A stretch of 64,000 nt of DNA, taken from assembly GCF_001659605.2 (NCBI RefSeq), contig NC_035171.2:10260256-10324255 (forward strand), in the 5' to 3' direction. The notes under the pieces were generated by a model. It worked only from the letters and a program-made list of their open reading frames with translations, did not search any database and was not told the origin of the DNA. Positions 1 to 10,656 of the stretch are shown here, piece by piece. A program made the translations under genes and the position numbers. Within the stretch, counting starts at the first letter, position 1. Every line of letters begins with the position of its first letter. Source of the DNA: Manihot esculenta. Lineage: Eukaryota; Streptophyta; Magnoliopsida; Malpighiales; Euphorbiaceae.

Positions 1-629
1 ACCACATGTTTCCTGCGGACATCTGCATAGCTCTTCTGCCAACTCACAACAGTTCTGATTCTTTCTCTGATAATAGGCAATACTCCGCTGGTAATCTCAA
101 CTAGCTCTGGCCCTGCCAAAGCCCTTTCTCCCACTTCTTCCCAGCAGACAGGTGACCTGCATCTCCCATATAGAGCTTCATAAGGAGCCATCCCTATGCT
201 AGCATGATAACTGTTATTATAGGCAAACTCCACCAGTGGTAGATGCTGCCTCCAAGAACCGCCAAAATCTAGCACACACATTCTCAACATGTCTTCTATC
301 ATTTGGATGGTCCTCTCTGACTTTCCGTCAGTCTGTGGATGGAAAGCAGTGCTAAAGTCCAACCTTGTGCCCATAGCATTCTGTAGACTCTGCCAAAACC
401 TGGAGGTAAACTGGGGTCCCCTATCTAACACTATTGAAACTGGAGCCCCATGCAGCCTGACAATCTCTTCAACATATACTTGTGCCAGTTTGTCCACAGA
501 GTAGCCACTCCTGACAGGGATAAAGTGAGCAGACTTGGTCAATCTGTCTACTATTACCCATATAGAGTCTAATCTGTTGGACATGGCTGGTAATCCCACC
601 ACGAAATCCATAGCCACGTTTTCCCATTT
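1..629 (-). pseudogene. Element B integrase core (degenerate, cut by window edge)
   Basis: Reverse-strand sequence parallels the integrase catalytic core of the intact pol at 7118-10546 (its bases ~9490-10110), including the target-capture region and the host-like stretch around the DDE aspartates. The reading frame enters through an amber stop at 630-632, where a Trp codon (TGG) of the related element has become TAG, so no continuous protein is possible. The rest of the integrase, the chromodomain region and the 3' LTR lie left of the window. Family: Ty3/gypsy chromovirus, by similarity to element A. Confidence 0.85.
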
Positions 630-1202
630 CTACTCTGGAATCGGTAGTGGGTTGAGCATCCCAGGTGGCTTCTGATGTTCCAATTTCACCCTCTGACAGA
701 TCTCACATCTTACCCCATACAGGTAATGCCTCCACATCTTGAGTGCAAAGAACACAGCTGCCATCTCTAGGTCGTGTGTAGGATAATTCAACTCATGCTC
801 CTTCAACTGTCTAGAAGCATAAGCAATCACCCTTTCATTCTGCATCAACACACAACCTATTCCCACTCGGGACGCATCACAAAACACTGTGAAGTCTTCA
901 TTACTGGTAGGCAGAGCTAACACCGGTGCTGACGTCAGTCTCCTCTTCAGCTCTTCAAAGCTTTCCTCACACTGTTCTGACCAAACAAACTTCTGATTCT
1001 TTTTGGTCAACCTGGTCATAGGAGCGGCAATTTTTGAGAAATCCTGAACAAACCTCCTGTAGTAACCTGCCAAACCCAAAAAGCTCTTAATCTCTGTCAC
1101 TATAGTGGGTCTAGGCCAATTTGCTATAGGTTCAACTTTATTGGGATCTACCTCAACTCCCTTTTCTGACACTACATGCCCCAAGAAAGAAATGCTCCTC
1201 AA
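630..1202 (-). pseudogene. Element B RT C-terminus/RNase H fused to integrase zinc-finger end by internal deletion
   Basis: The 190-codon open stretch starts at the RT thumb ([13 protein letters not shown]), runs through the RNase H start ([18 protein letters not shown]) and then jumps from YLYGVRCEI directly to [11 protein letters not shown]. In the intact relative these two points are about 197 codons apart (8830 versus 9422). The deletion removes the second half of RNase H (including the TDHKSLQY region) and most of the HHCC zinc domain, but it is in frame. The upstream break at 1203 is a TGG to TGA change; the downstream end is an amber stop. Confidence 0.85.
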
Positions 1203-1979
1203 TCAAAACTCACACTTAGAGAACTTGGCATACAAGTCGTGTTCTCTCAGGGTCTACAACACTGTCCTCAGATGATGGGCATGCTCCTCTGCATTCCTGG
1301 AATACACTAAGATATCATCAATGAAGCCAATAACGAAGTGATCTAGAAACTGACTAAAAACTCTGTTCATGAGGTCTATGAATGCTGCAGGGGCATTGGT
1401 CAGCCCGAACAGCATCACTAGGAACTCAAAATGCCCTTATCTGGTCCTGAAAGCTGTCTTTGGCACATCTTCTTCTCTGACCCTCAACTGGTAGTACCCG
1501 GATCTCAAATCTATTTTCGAGAAACAACCAGCTCCTGATAGCTGGTCGAATAGATCATCAATCCTATTGTTCTTGGTAGTGACCTTGTTCAACTGTCTGT
1601 AGTCGATACAAAGTCTTAGGGATCCATCCTTCTTTTTCACAAACAGGACCGGAGCACCCCAAGGTGAGGTACTAGGTCGGATGAAACCCTTATCTACCAA
1701 CTCCTGCAACTGCTCCTTTAACTCGGCAGGTGCCATCCGGTAGGGAGGGATAGAGATGGGTCTGGTTCCTTGCATCACTTCAATTTCAAACTCTATCTCC
1801 CTAGCAGGTGGTAAACCTGGCAGCTCATCTAGGAAAACATCTAGGAACTCTCTGACTACGGGCACTGAAGCTGGTTCCCTAACCTGACTGTTTAGCTCAC
1901 TGACATGAGCAAGAAACCCCTGACAACCCCTCCTAAGCAGCCTGTGAGCCTGAAGGGCAGATATCAAACCTTTAGGCAT
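1203..1979 (-). pseudogene. Element B reverse transcriptase (degenerate)
   Basis: Reverse-strand frame 1979-1437 encodes the end of the protease-RT linker and RT fingers: [54 protein letters not shown], then [15 protein letters not shown]. Compared with element A it lacks a few residues after NKVTTKN. It ends at a TAA where A has a Tyr codon. RT palm and thumb continue in 1436-1203, including the region of the catalytic FIDD, but in a frame with stops. Typical Ty3/gypsy order; no function expected. Confidence 0.85.
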
Positions 1980-2018
1980 CCCTATCCTGTCCCCTCTGAA
2001 GACTACCTCTGATCCATC

Positions 2019-2378
2019 CTAATCTTTGAACCTGACTACCTTGTCTCTACAGTCCAAGGTAGCACCATGAGTAGAGAGCCAATCCATCCCTAGAATGACG
2101 TCAAAATCAGTCAAATCTAGAACCACAAGGTCGGCTGGAAGGCACCTACCCTCAACAAACACTGGACTGAACCGGCAGACTGACTCTGCCACAGATGGAT
2201 CACACTCGGGCCCACTAACCCAAAGAGGACATTCTAGCCCAGAAGCTATCAAACCCACTTTGTTTACGGCTCTCGAAGCAACAAAAGAATGAGAAGCATT
2301 AGGGTCCATAAGAGTATACACATCAGAACATCCAATAGTGAGATTACCTGACACCACCGTGTTCGATGTGTTAGCCTC
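2019..2378 (-). pseudogene. Element B aspartic protease
   Basis: A 112-codon open frame encodes the pepsin-like retroviral protease: the active-site loop reads TLMDPNASHSFVASRAV and the second half [23 protein letters not shown]. The element A copy has DPGAS at the active site; here the Gly is Asn, so the catalytic D-x-G motif is lost. The frame is closed upstream by an amber codon at 2379-2381 and downstream by a stop near 2019, where the text reads into TAG in place of a Gln codon. Confidence 0.85.
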
Positions 2379-2381
2379 CTA

Positions 2382-3570
2382 TTGAGTCATGGTGAAGATC
2401 CGTGCTGGAGCTGATGGACCTTCTCCGTGGGAACCTGCTGAAGAAGAGGTTGTCCCTCTCCCTCTACCTCGACCTCTGCCCTGAGACATGGTTGGAGCTG
2501 CTGGCTGGGCCACGCTACCAGAAGCTGTCCGCTGGGACTGAGCCATCATAACTGCACTGGGACACTCATGTGCCATGTGCTTTTCCTGTCCGCATCTAAA
2601 ACATGCTGTAGTCCCAAACTGACAAACCCCTTTGTGCGGCTTACCGCACCTCATACATCCAGAGCTATCCGAACCAGAGCTCGAACCACCACCCATTCCT
2701 AGATCAGCCTTTAGCCTGTTCCAGAACTTATTCTTCTTGGGCTTCTTAGTGGACCTGGTCCACTTTTTACCTTTTGTGGTGGCTGCACCCAGAGAGGAGA
2801 GATCAATATTTCCTATTCCCGGGGTTTTGGAACTAGGAGACTATGCTACCTGCTGTTTTACTGTCCCCTAAATAATGGCACTAGCCTCCATCTTTCTAGC
2901 TGCATCCACTATGGTGTGGAAACTCTCCCTTTCTGCTGCTAAGATTAAGGAGGAATACCTAGAGTGAAGTCTTATGGTATACCTCCTTGCTTTCTTCTGA
3001 TCATTATCATATGCCTGCCCCATAAACTGAAGTAACTCCAGAAATTTATCTGTGTATTCATCTACACTTATGTCTTCGGTCTACCTCAGTTGCTCAAACT
3101 CTATCACCTTTAGCTCCCTCGAACTGTCTGGAAAAGCCCATCCTGTAAACTCATTTGCAAACTGTTCCCATGATAGGCTGTCCAGTCTCGGGTCCACATA
3201 GTTTTTAAACCATTCCTTTGCCTTTTTACATTTAAGAGTGAACCCCGCCATCTGAATGGCTCTGCTATCACTAGCCCCCAACTCATTAGTTATCATTTTC
3301 ACCGTCTTGAGATACTCAAACGGATCATCACCTGTTTTAAACTTGGGAGTATCCAACTTCAGATAGTCTGTCATTTTCACCTTGCTCCCATCTGATGGGT
3401 TGGGTCTGGATGATTGGGTTTCAGGAACCACTGGTTTTACTGGGGGAGGAGGAGGTGGTGCAACATTCCCTGGATTAGGGTTTACTGGGTTCTGATAGAA
3501 AGGTGGGGGTGAAAACATGGGGTAGGTTGGATATGGAGGGTAGTAGGGAGGATAGGGCATGAATGAGGGA
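2382..3570 (-). pseudogene. Element B gag, C-terminal two thirds (interrupted by element A)
   Basis: Reading on the minus strand, the Pro/Tyr-rich segment (PYPPYYPPYPTYPMF) is followed by the retrotransposon gag domain (KVKMTDYLKLDTPKFKTGDDPFEYL ... EWFKNYVDPRLDS) and, at about 2690-2570, a double zinc knuckle CMRCGKPHKGVC ... CFRCGQEKHMAHECP. Frame breaks include CAG-to-TAG stops at 3081-3083 and 2379-2381 and others between 3080 and 2700. Bases 3566-3570 (AGGGA) are the left target-site duplication of element A; the upstream part of this gag resumes at 12388. Confidence 0.9.
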
Positions 3571-5296
3571 TGTAATACCCGGCTAGACTCCGGCATCGGA
3601 ATTCCTACCGTCCGGTGGAATCTCGGATGTCGGAAGCCTCTAGTAGGGTAGAATCATGTTTTCATAAAATGTTTTAAGGTATTTCATGGTTTTGAGTATA
3701 AAGTTTTAATGAGTTTTTGCATGAAAAGTCTTTGGAGGAAAACCCAGGTTCGGCCGCCGAAAGTCAAGTTCGGCCGCCGAACATGCATGCGTTTTGGAGG
3801 CACGTTAGGCCCCCGAAAGCATGAGTGAGGGAAGTTCAGGTTCGGCCGCCGAAGCTCAAGTTCGGCCGCCGAACATGGCATGCATGCGGAGGCACATTCG
3901 GCCCCCGAACGTGGCCTGGCCAGCCACCTATAAAAGGGTCCCTTAGGTCCGCACGGGCGAACTTTTCTCCCCCGTTGCCGGCCAAGGTGAGTCTCCGCCA
4001 CCCCTCCCTCGATCTTGAGTGTTTTCCTTAGATCTTCCATGATTTTCACGGGTTTTAACTTCTGTTTTGAAGATTTGTGAGTAAAGAGCAAGTTTTGGGT
4101 ACTTGGAGGTTCAAAGAGCTCAATCTCTCCATCTCCAAGCTAGGATCGCCTTTCCTCTCGTTTCTTCAAGAGGTAAGCTCGGATCCACCCTTGTTATGTG
4201 TTTTAAACAAGCATTTAAGTTGTTTTATGGGTAGAGATGCATGTTTAGGCTTGTTGATGAGTTTATGGGTTTTGATGATGATTTGAACAATGTATGTTGT
4301 TTGTGTGTGTTTGAAGTGTTGTAGTTATTTCATGATGTTTTAGGGAGTTTTTGGGGAGTATATTAGAGTTATGTTTATGTATGTTTGGTCCCTCATTGGG
4401 GTCCACCTGTGTAGGTTCGGACCCGAGGAACCGAGGACCCCAGCAGTGAGCCAGCTGCTACAGAGTTTGTCAGAGCTAGCCAGAGGTGAGTGGAATAAAC
4501 CTTAAGTTTTAAAATAACGAAATATGAATTTTGAGCATGATCCATGCATCATGAATGCCATGAGATATAGTAGGTTGCTTGCATTAGTATTCACGAATAT
4601 GTTGCATTGCATTTATGATGTTGATGTGGATTGGTCATTGGATGATCCTTTAGTCCTCATATGATATGATGATGTTATGGCATGATATGGTATGGAAGTC
4701 CAGGTTGTACCCATTCTACGTCCCTGGCACGATGTAAGAGGAAGTCCAGGTTGTACCCATTCTACGTCCCTGGCACAGTTGGACTGTATGATATGTTATG
4801 TTAAGGGAAAGACCGGTTGTACCCATTCTACGTCCCGGCACAGTTGGACTATGTAGAGGACTATTGGTGACAATACCATCCGAGATGTGATTTGTTGTGA
4901 TGTGTTGCATTACATAATGGCATGAGATTTTTAAATATATGTTTTCACTATTCTGCTCACTGGGCTTTGTAGCTCACCCCTCTCCCCTAACCCCAGATGT
5001 GCAGGTACAGGGTAGACCAGGAGGTTAGCCAGAGTTTTGAAGTATGTGTACGTAATAGTTAGATGGGGGACATGACAATTGTAATATGATGTAATGTAAG
5101 AGATTACAGTATGTATGTAATGAGGTATATTGAGGTTATAGATGTGCTTGACCCTATGAGTTTTGTAATCCCTTGTTGATCATGTATGGGATTATACAGG
5201 TTTACAGGTTATATGTTAGGCTTGCTACGGGTCCCGGCGGCCTTAAGTCGACCCGGATCCTAGCGCCGGTAGCGGTCCGATTTTCGGGTCGTTACA
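3571..5296 (+). repeat. 5' LTR of element A
   Basis: Begins TGTAATACCCGG and ends CGGGTCGTTACA, the usual TG/CA boundaries. U3 carries four perfect copies of the palindrome TTCGGC-C-GCCGAA (3749, 3769, 3841, 3861) and two degenerate ones, just upstream of a TATAAAAG box at 3929-3936. The transcribed half has three diverged tandem units around GGTTGTACCCATTCTACGTC (from 4695, 4741 and 4808). Length equals the 3' LTR exactly. Confidence 0.95.
3929..3936 (+). promoter_or_regulatory. LTR TATA box, element A 5' LTR
   Basis: TATAAAAG in the context GCCACCTATAAAAGGGTC, about 55 bp downstream of the last palindromic GGCCGCC motif. The same site occurs at 11015-11022 in the 3' LTR and, in matching context, in both LTRs of element C. 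It marks the likely U3/R border, with transcription starting about 30 bp further on. Confidence 0.7.
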
Positions 5297-5299
5297 GAA

Positions 5300-5311
5300 T
5301 GGTATCAGAGC
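5300..5311 (+). other. Primer-binding site of element A (initiator Met tRNA)
   Basis: TGGTATCAGAGC starts 3 bp after the LTR end; it is complementary to the 3' end of plant initiator methionine tRNA, the standard primer of many plant Ty3 and Copia elements. Elements B, C and the miniature element R use the same site. Confidence 0.9.
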
Positions 5312-5567
5312 CCTAGGTTCATAGGATCGGACCTAGAGTGTCGGGCTCATAGATGTTCTAGAAGGTCAAGCACAATAGGAAGATCATGTCCACTAGGATA
5401 GGATGTGGAGTCCTGTCTTGCATGATGATGTGAAATGCCATGATTATATGCATGTGCATTAATGATATGCTATGCTATGTGATGTATGTGATAAGGGTTC
5501 ATGTGTGCCCACATGAACCATATGATGCTAATGCTTGCTTGATGTGAACTGTTTTTCAGAAAACAGG

Positions 5568-7121
5568 ATGAGAGGAACTCGTCGATCTGCACGATTGACT
5601 GGAGTGCCACCTGAGGATGAGGGCACGAGTGCCCGTCCTCCTACATTGCCTAGGGCAATGTCTTGTAGAGCCAACAGAGAAAGAGTGTCAAGGGACCCTA
5701 GAAGGTCTTTTGATGCTAGCAGAAGGGGGACTGATAGAGGAGGAAGTTCTTCAGATGTGAGGGAGGTTATGGAAGAGGAACAGAGGAGGGATGGGAACCT
5801 GGATGTGAGCATGGAGGAAGAAGGGACAGGGGAGTCTCAGGGAGGCGTTCAGGCCTCGGGGTATGGTTTTCCACCCCATTATCCACCTTTCCCACAGGGT
5901 TCAGGGTATCCGATGGGAGGTACATCGGATTACTCCAGCTTTAACCCCTACCCTACCTACATGCCTTATCCACCTTTCTATCCACCTTATACACAGTACC
6001 CAGCTTATCCACCCTCACCTTTCTATCCAAACCCAGCAAACCCCACCTCGGGGAATGCTGCACCTCCACCTCCACCACCTACAGAACCAGCAGCCCCAGT
6101 TACTCAACCTCCTAGACCTAGCTCGGTCGATGGGAGCAAGGTAAAGATGACAGATTACCTCAAGCTAGATGCTCCCAAATACAAGTCAGGGGATGACCCC
6201 TTTGAGTATCTGAGAGTGGTAAAGACAATAACTGATGAGTTAGGGGCAAGTGACAGCAGGGCCATTTAGATGGCAGGGTTCACTTTAAAGTGCAAGAAGG
6301 CACGAGAATGGTTCAAGTGTTATGTGGACCCGAGACTAGACGGTATGACATGGGAAGAATTTGCGAATGAGTTCGCTGGATGGGCTTTTCCAGACAGTTC
6401 TAGAGAACTGAAGATGATTGAGTTTGAGCAACTGAGGCAGTCAGAGCACATGGGTGTAGAGGAGTTCACGGATAAATTCTTGGAGCTATTGCCTTTTTCA
6501 GGGCAAGCTCTAGATACAGATACGAAGAAAGCCAAGAAATATGTTATGAAGCTGCATTCCAGGTACTCCTCGTTGGTTCAGTCAGCTGAGAGAGAAAGTT
6601 TCCACACTGTGGTGGATATGGCTCGAAGAATGGAAGCAAGTGCTATAGTTGAGGGGTCAGTGAAGCAGTCAGTGACCCAGTCTTCAGGGGTTAAGACCCC
6701 AGGCAGAGGAGGACCAGGTTTCTCTTCTCAGAGCTCAGGTAAGAAGAGGTGGGATAACACCACCAGGAAGCCGAAGAAGAATAAGTTTTGGAACAAGTTG
6801 AAATCCGGTCTGGGATTTGGCGGTGGCTCGAGCTCAGGCTCAGATGGTACAGAATGCCAGAGATGTGGAAGACCACACAGGGGAGTGTGTCGAGCTGGGA
6901 CTAACACATGTTTCAGATGTGGACAGGAGGGACACATGGCTCGGGATTGTCCTAGAGCACCTTTTATGGGCCAGCCCCAGCAGACAGCTTCTGGTAGTGT
7001 GGCACAGCCAGCAGTCCAGCCACGACTCAGGGCAGTGGCAGAGGTAAAGGGAGAGGGGCAGCCTCTTCTTCTGGTTCCCGAGGTGAAGGTCCATCAGCTC
7101 CAGCCAGGATCTTCACCATGA
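5568..7121 (+). pseudogene. Element A gag (one amber stop and one frameshift)
   Basis: Starts at ATG 5568 (MRGTRRSARLTG), the same start as the gag of element C. Order: basic/acidic N-terminus, Pro/Tyr-rich linker, retrotransposon gag domain around 6140-6600, and zinc knuckles CQRCGRPHRGVC ... CFRCGQEGHMARDCP at about 6853-6950. A TAG at 6267-6269 replaces the Gln codon (CAG) seen at the same place in element C. After about 7010 the frame has shifted by one, so the conserved C-terminal [17 protein letters not shown] region is out of frame and gag runs to a stop overlapping the pol ATG (ATGA, 7118-7121). Gag from this copy would be truncated before the RNA-binding domain. Confidence 0.9.
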
Positions 7122-10100
7122 CACAGCAGGAGGCTAACACATCCAACACCGTGGTGTCAGGTAATCTCGTCATTGGGTGTTCTGATGTGTATGCATTAAT
7201 GGACCCAGGTGCATCTCATTCATTTATTGCTCCGAGAGCCGTTGAGAGGTTGGGTCTGGTAGTCTCTGGGTTAGAGTGTCCCCTATGGGTCAGTGGACCC
7301 AAGTGTGACCCGTCAGTGGCAGTGTCAGTCTGCCAGTACAGTCCAGTTTTTATTGAGGGAAGATGCCTCTCCGCCGACCTTGTGGTTCTAGATTTGACAG
7401 ACTTTGACGTCATTCTAGGGATGGATTGGCTATCTACCCATGGTGCTACCTTGGACTGCAGGGACAAGGTAGTCAGGTTCAGAGATCAGAATGGGTCAGA
7501 GGTCGTCTTTAGAGGAGACAAGAGGGGCACACCTAGAGGTCTGATATCAGCTCTTCAGGCTCGTAGGTTGCTTAGGAAGGGATGTCAGGGGTACTTAGCT
7601 CATGTGAGAGAGCTAGACAGTCAGGTCAGGGAACCGGCCTCGGTGCCAGTTGTCAGAGAGTTTCAGGATGTTTTTCCGGATGAGCTTCCAGGTTTACCAC
7701 CTGCTAGGGAGATAGAGTTCGAGATAGAGTTGGTGTCTGGGGCTAGACCGATCTCTATCCCTCCCTACAGGATGGCTCCAGCTGAGTTGAAAGAATTGAA
7801 AGAACAGTTGCAAGAGTTGGTAGAAAAGGGCTTCATCCGACCGAGCACCTCACCTTGGGGTGCACCAGTCTTGTTTGTCAGAAAGAAGGATGGATCCCTT
7901 AGACTTTGTATCGACTACAGGCAGTTGAACAAAGTCACTACCAAAAATAGGTACCCTTTGCCAAGGATCGATGATCTATTTGACCAGCTAACCGGAGCAG
8001 GTTGTTTCTCCAAAATAGATCTGAGATCGGGATACCATCAGCTAAGGATCAGAGATGAGGATGTGCCAAAGACGGCTTTCAGGACCAGATATGGGCATTT
8101 TGAGTTCCTTGTAATGCCGTTCGGGTTAACCAACGCCCCTGCAGCATTCATGGACCTCATGAACAGAGTATTTAGCCAATACCTGGATCACTTCGTTATT
8201 GTCTTCATAGATGATATCTTGGTGTATTCCAGGAATGCAGAGGAGCATGCCCATCATCTGCGGTTGGTTTTACAGACCTTGAGGGAACATGGCTTGTATG
8301 CCAAGTTCTCTAAATGTGAGTTCTGGCTGAGGAGCATTTCGTTCTTGGGGCATGTAGTGTCAGAGAAGGGCATTGAGGTGGACCCCAAGAAGACAGAAAC
8401 TGTGGCTAACTGGCCTAGACCCACTTCAGTGACAGAGATTAGAAGTTTCTTGGGTTTGGCAGGTTACTACAGGAGGTTCGTTCAGGACTTCTCGAGAATA
8501 GCAGCTCCTCTGACCAGGTTGACCAGGAAGAATCAGAAGTTTCTGTGGATCGACCAGTGCGAGGAGAGTTTTGAAGAGCTTAAGAAGAGGTTGACTTCAG
8601 CACCAGTTTTAGCTCTGCCATCTGGTGACGAAGACTTTACAGTCTTTTGTGATGCGTCCCGTGTGGGACTGGGTTGTGTACTGATGCAGAATGAGAGGGT
8701 GATTGCTTATGCTTCTAGGCAGCTGAAGAAGCATGAGTTGAATTACCCCACACATGACCTTGAGATAGCAGCAGTAATCTTTGCACTCAAGATGTGGAGG
8801 CACTACCTCTATGGGGTAAAATGTGAGATCTTTACAGATCATAAGAGCCTGCAGTACATCCTGAGTCAAAGAGATTTGAATTTGAGACAGAGGAGATGGG
8901 TAGAGCTGCTGAGTGACTATGATTGCAAGATTCAGTATCATCCGGGTAAGGCAAATGTTGTGGCAGACGCCTTAAGCCGGAAATCACTCGGCAGTTTATC
9001 CCACATATCGGCAGAGAGGAGGCCAGTGGTGAAGGAGTTCTACAAGCTTTTTGAGGAAGGTCTACAGATGGAGTTATCTGGTACAGGTGCCTTGGTGGCC
9101 CAGATGAGAGTGGCACCCGTGTTTCTGGAGCAGGTGGCTCAGAAACAGCATGAGGACCCGGAGTTAGTGAAGATTGCCAGGACTGTTCAGTTAGGCAAAG
9201 ACAGCGAGTTCAGATTTGACAGTAAGGGGATCCTCCGCTATGGGAGCAGACTATGTGTACCAGATGACATTGGGCTAAAAGGAGACATTATGAGAGAAGC
9301 TCATAGTACAAGATACAGCATTCACCCCGGAGCCACCAAGATGTATCAAGATCTAAAGAAGGTTTATTGGTGGCCAGCTATGAAGAAAGAAGTGGCACAG
9401 TTCGTGTCAGCCTGCGAAGTATGTCAGAGGGTGAAGCTAGAACATCAGAAGCCGGCTGGAATGCTTAACCCGCTACCTATTCCAGAGTGGAAATGGGAGA
9501 ATATAGCTATGGACTTTGTAGTGGGGTTACCGGCGACGTCCAACAGACTAGACTCCATATGGGTGATCGTGGACAGACTCACCAAATCTGCTCACTTCAT
9601 TCCTGTCAGGAGTGGCTACTCTGTGGACAAATTGGCGCAAGTATATGTGGATGAGATCGTCAGGCTGCATGGGGTCCCTGTTTCGATAGTGTCAGATAGA
9701 GGGCCCCAGTTCACCTCCAGGTTTTGGCGGAGTCTGCAGAATGCCATGGGTACTAGGTTGGATTTCAGTACTGCCTTCCACCCCCAGACTGATGGACAGT
9801 CAGAAAGGACCATCCAGACTATCGAAGATATGCTCAGAATGTGTGTGCTGGACTTTGGCGGTTCTTGGAGGCAGCATCTACCTTTGGTGGAGTTTGCCTA
9901 CAATAACAGCCATCATGCTAGCATCGGGATGGCTCCATATGAAGCTTTGTACGGAAGGAAGTGCAGATCACCTGTTTGCTGGGAGGAAGTTGGAGAAAAG
10001 GCCTTAGCAGGGCCTGAGCTAGTAGAGATCACCAGCAGGGTGGTACCCATAATCAGAGAAAGGATCAAAACTGCTGCTAGCAGGCAGAAGAGTTATGCAG

Positions 10101-10546
10101 ACGTCCGCAGGAGACAGTTAGAGTTTCAGGAGGGGGATCTGGTATTGCTCAAGGTGTCTCCAATGAAAGGAGTGGTTCGCTTTGGGAAGAAAGGTAAACT
10201 AGCCCCACGATACATCGGACCCTTTGAAATCTTGCAAAAGATTGGGAATGTGTCGTACAAGCTGGATTTACCTGCTTCAATGGAAAGAATCCATCCGGTT
10301 TTCCATGTTTCCATGTTGAGGAAGTTTGTGTCAGATCCGAGCAAGGTTCTTAGTGAGCCTGATGTGGAGGTCCAAGAGGATCTCACCTACGTTGAACAGC
10401 CAGTACGGATCGTAGACACCCAGATCAGAAAGTTAAGAAACAAGGAAATCCCGATGGTGAAAGTCCTGTGGAACCACCACAACTTGGAAGAATGCACTTG
10501 GGAGACACGGGAGTCTATGCTCCAGCAGTACCCTCATCTCTTTTAA
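7118..10546 (+). CDS. pol: Element A Pol polyprotein (protease-RT-RNase H-integrase-chromodomain)
   Basis: Uninterrupted 1142 codons. Protease active site [11 protein letters not shown] (residues ~26-36; Pro in place of the usual Thr/Ser of DTG/DSG). RT with [11 protein letters not shown] and catalytic FIDD at 363-366. RNase H starts at [13 protein letters not shown] (~507), with TDHKSLQY near 573. Integrase zinc half [12 protein letters not shown] is near 766, and the DDE residues lie in MDFVVGLP (~799), [10 protein letters not shown] (~858) and [13 protein letters not shown] (~895). A GPY/F-type module (YIGPFEIL, ~1032) is followed by a C-terminal chromodomain-like segment ending [14 protein letters not shown]...YPHLF. 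The RT-RH-INT order defines Ty3/gypsy; the chromodomain and tRNA-iMet primer fit the Tekay/Del chromovirus lineage. In the relatives gag and pol are one frame; the separate ATG here follows the gag frameshift, so the start used in nature is uncertain. Confidence 0.93.
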   Translation: MTQQEANTSNTVVSGNLVIGCSDVYALMDPGASHSFIAPRAVERLGLVVSGLECPLWVSGPKCDPSVAVSVCQYSPVFIEGRCLSADLVVLDLTDFDVILGMDWLSTHGATLDCRDKVVRFRDQNGSEVVFRGDKRGTPRGLISALQARRLLRKGCQGYLAHVRELDSQVREPASVPVVREFQDVFPDELPGLPPAREIEFEIELVSGARPISIPPYRMAPAELKELKEQLQELVEKGFIRPSTSPWGAPVLFVRKKDGSLRLCIDYRQLNKVTTKNRYPLPRIDDLFDQLTGAGCFSKIDLRSGYHQLRIRDEDVPKTAFRTRYGHFEFLVMPFGLTNAPAAFMDLMNRVFSQYLDHFVIVFIDDILVYSRNAEEHAHHLRLVLQTLREHGLYAKFSKCEFWLRSISFLGHVVSEKGIEVDPKKTETVANWPRPTSVTEIRSFLGLAGYYRRFVQDFSRIAAPLTRLTRKNQKFLWIDQCEESFEELKKRLTSAPVLALPSGDEDFTVFCDASRVGLGCVLMQNERVIAYASRQLKKHELNYPTHDLEIAAVIFALKMWRHYLYGVKCEIFTDHKSLQYILSQRDLNLRQRRWVELLSDYDCKIQYHPGKANVVADALSRKSLGSLSHISAERRPVVKEFYKLFEEGLQMELSGTGALVAQMRVAPVFLEQVAQKQHEDPELVKIARTVQLGKDSEFRFDSKGILRYGSRLCVPDDIGLKGDIMREAHSTRYSIHPGATKMYQDLKKVYWWPAMKKEVAQFVSACEVCQRVKLEHQKPAGMLNPLPIPEWKWENIAMDFVVGLPATSNRLDSIWVIVDRLTKSAHFIPVRSGYSVDKLAQVYVDEIVRLHGVPVSIVSDRGPQFTSRFWRSLQNAMGTRLDFSTAFHPQTDGQSERTIQTIEDMLRMCVLDFGGSWRQHLPLVEFAYNNSHHASIGMAPYEALYGRKCRSPVCWEEVGEKALAGPELVEITSRVVPIIRERIKTAASRQKSYADVRRRQLEFQEGDLVLLKVSPMKGVVRFGKKGKLAPRYIGPFEILQKIGNVSYKLDLPASMERIHPVFHVSMLRKFVSDPSKVLSEPDVEVQEDLTYVEQPVRIVDTQIRKLRNKEIPMVKVLWNHHNLEECTWETRESMLQQYPHLF

Positions 10547-10621
10547 GGTTAGATCCCTATGTGTTTATGTGCTATGTATGTAAGTTATGTTTTATGCCAT
10601 GCTATGTGTGCTAGTTGAGGT

Positions 10622-10656
10622 ACATTCGGGGACGAATGTTCTTAAGGGGGGGAGAA
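10622..10656 (+). other. Pre-PPT hairpin and polypurine tract of element A
   Basis: ACATTCG-GGGA-CGAATGT (10622-10639) can fold into a 7-bp stem. It is followed by the purine run AAGGGGGGGAGAA (10644-10656), which directly abuts the 3' LTR and would prime plus-strand DNA synthesis. The hairpin has a close equivalent in element C and in R. Confidence 0.8.

Noticed and set aside
289..504. 71-codon plus frame (similar at 9616-9813 minus)
   Set aside because: Antisense shadow of the chromovirus integrase core; appears in both copies because pol is conserved.
3684..4091. 135-codon minus frame, repeated at 10770-11177
   Set aside because: Lies wholly inside the two LTRs of A over the palindromic GGCCGCC array; identical because the LTRs are identical.
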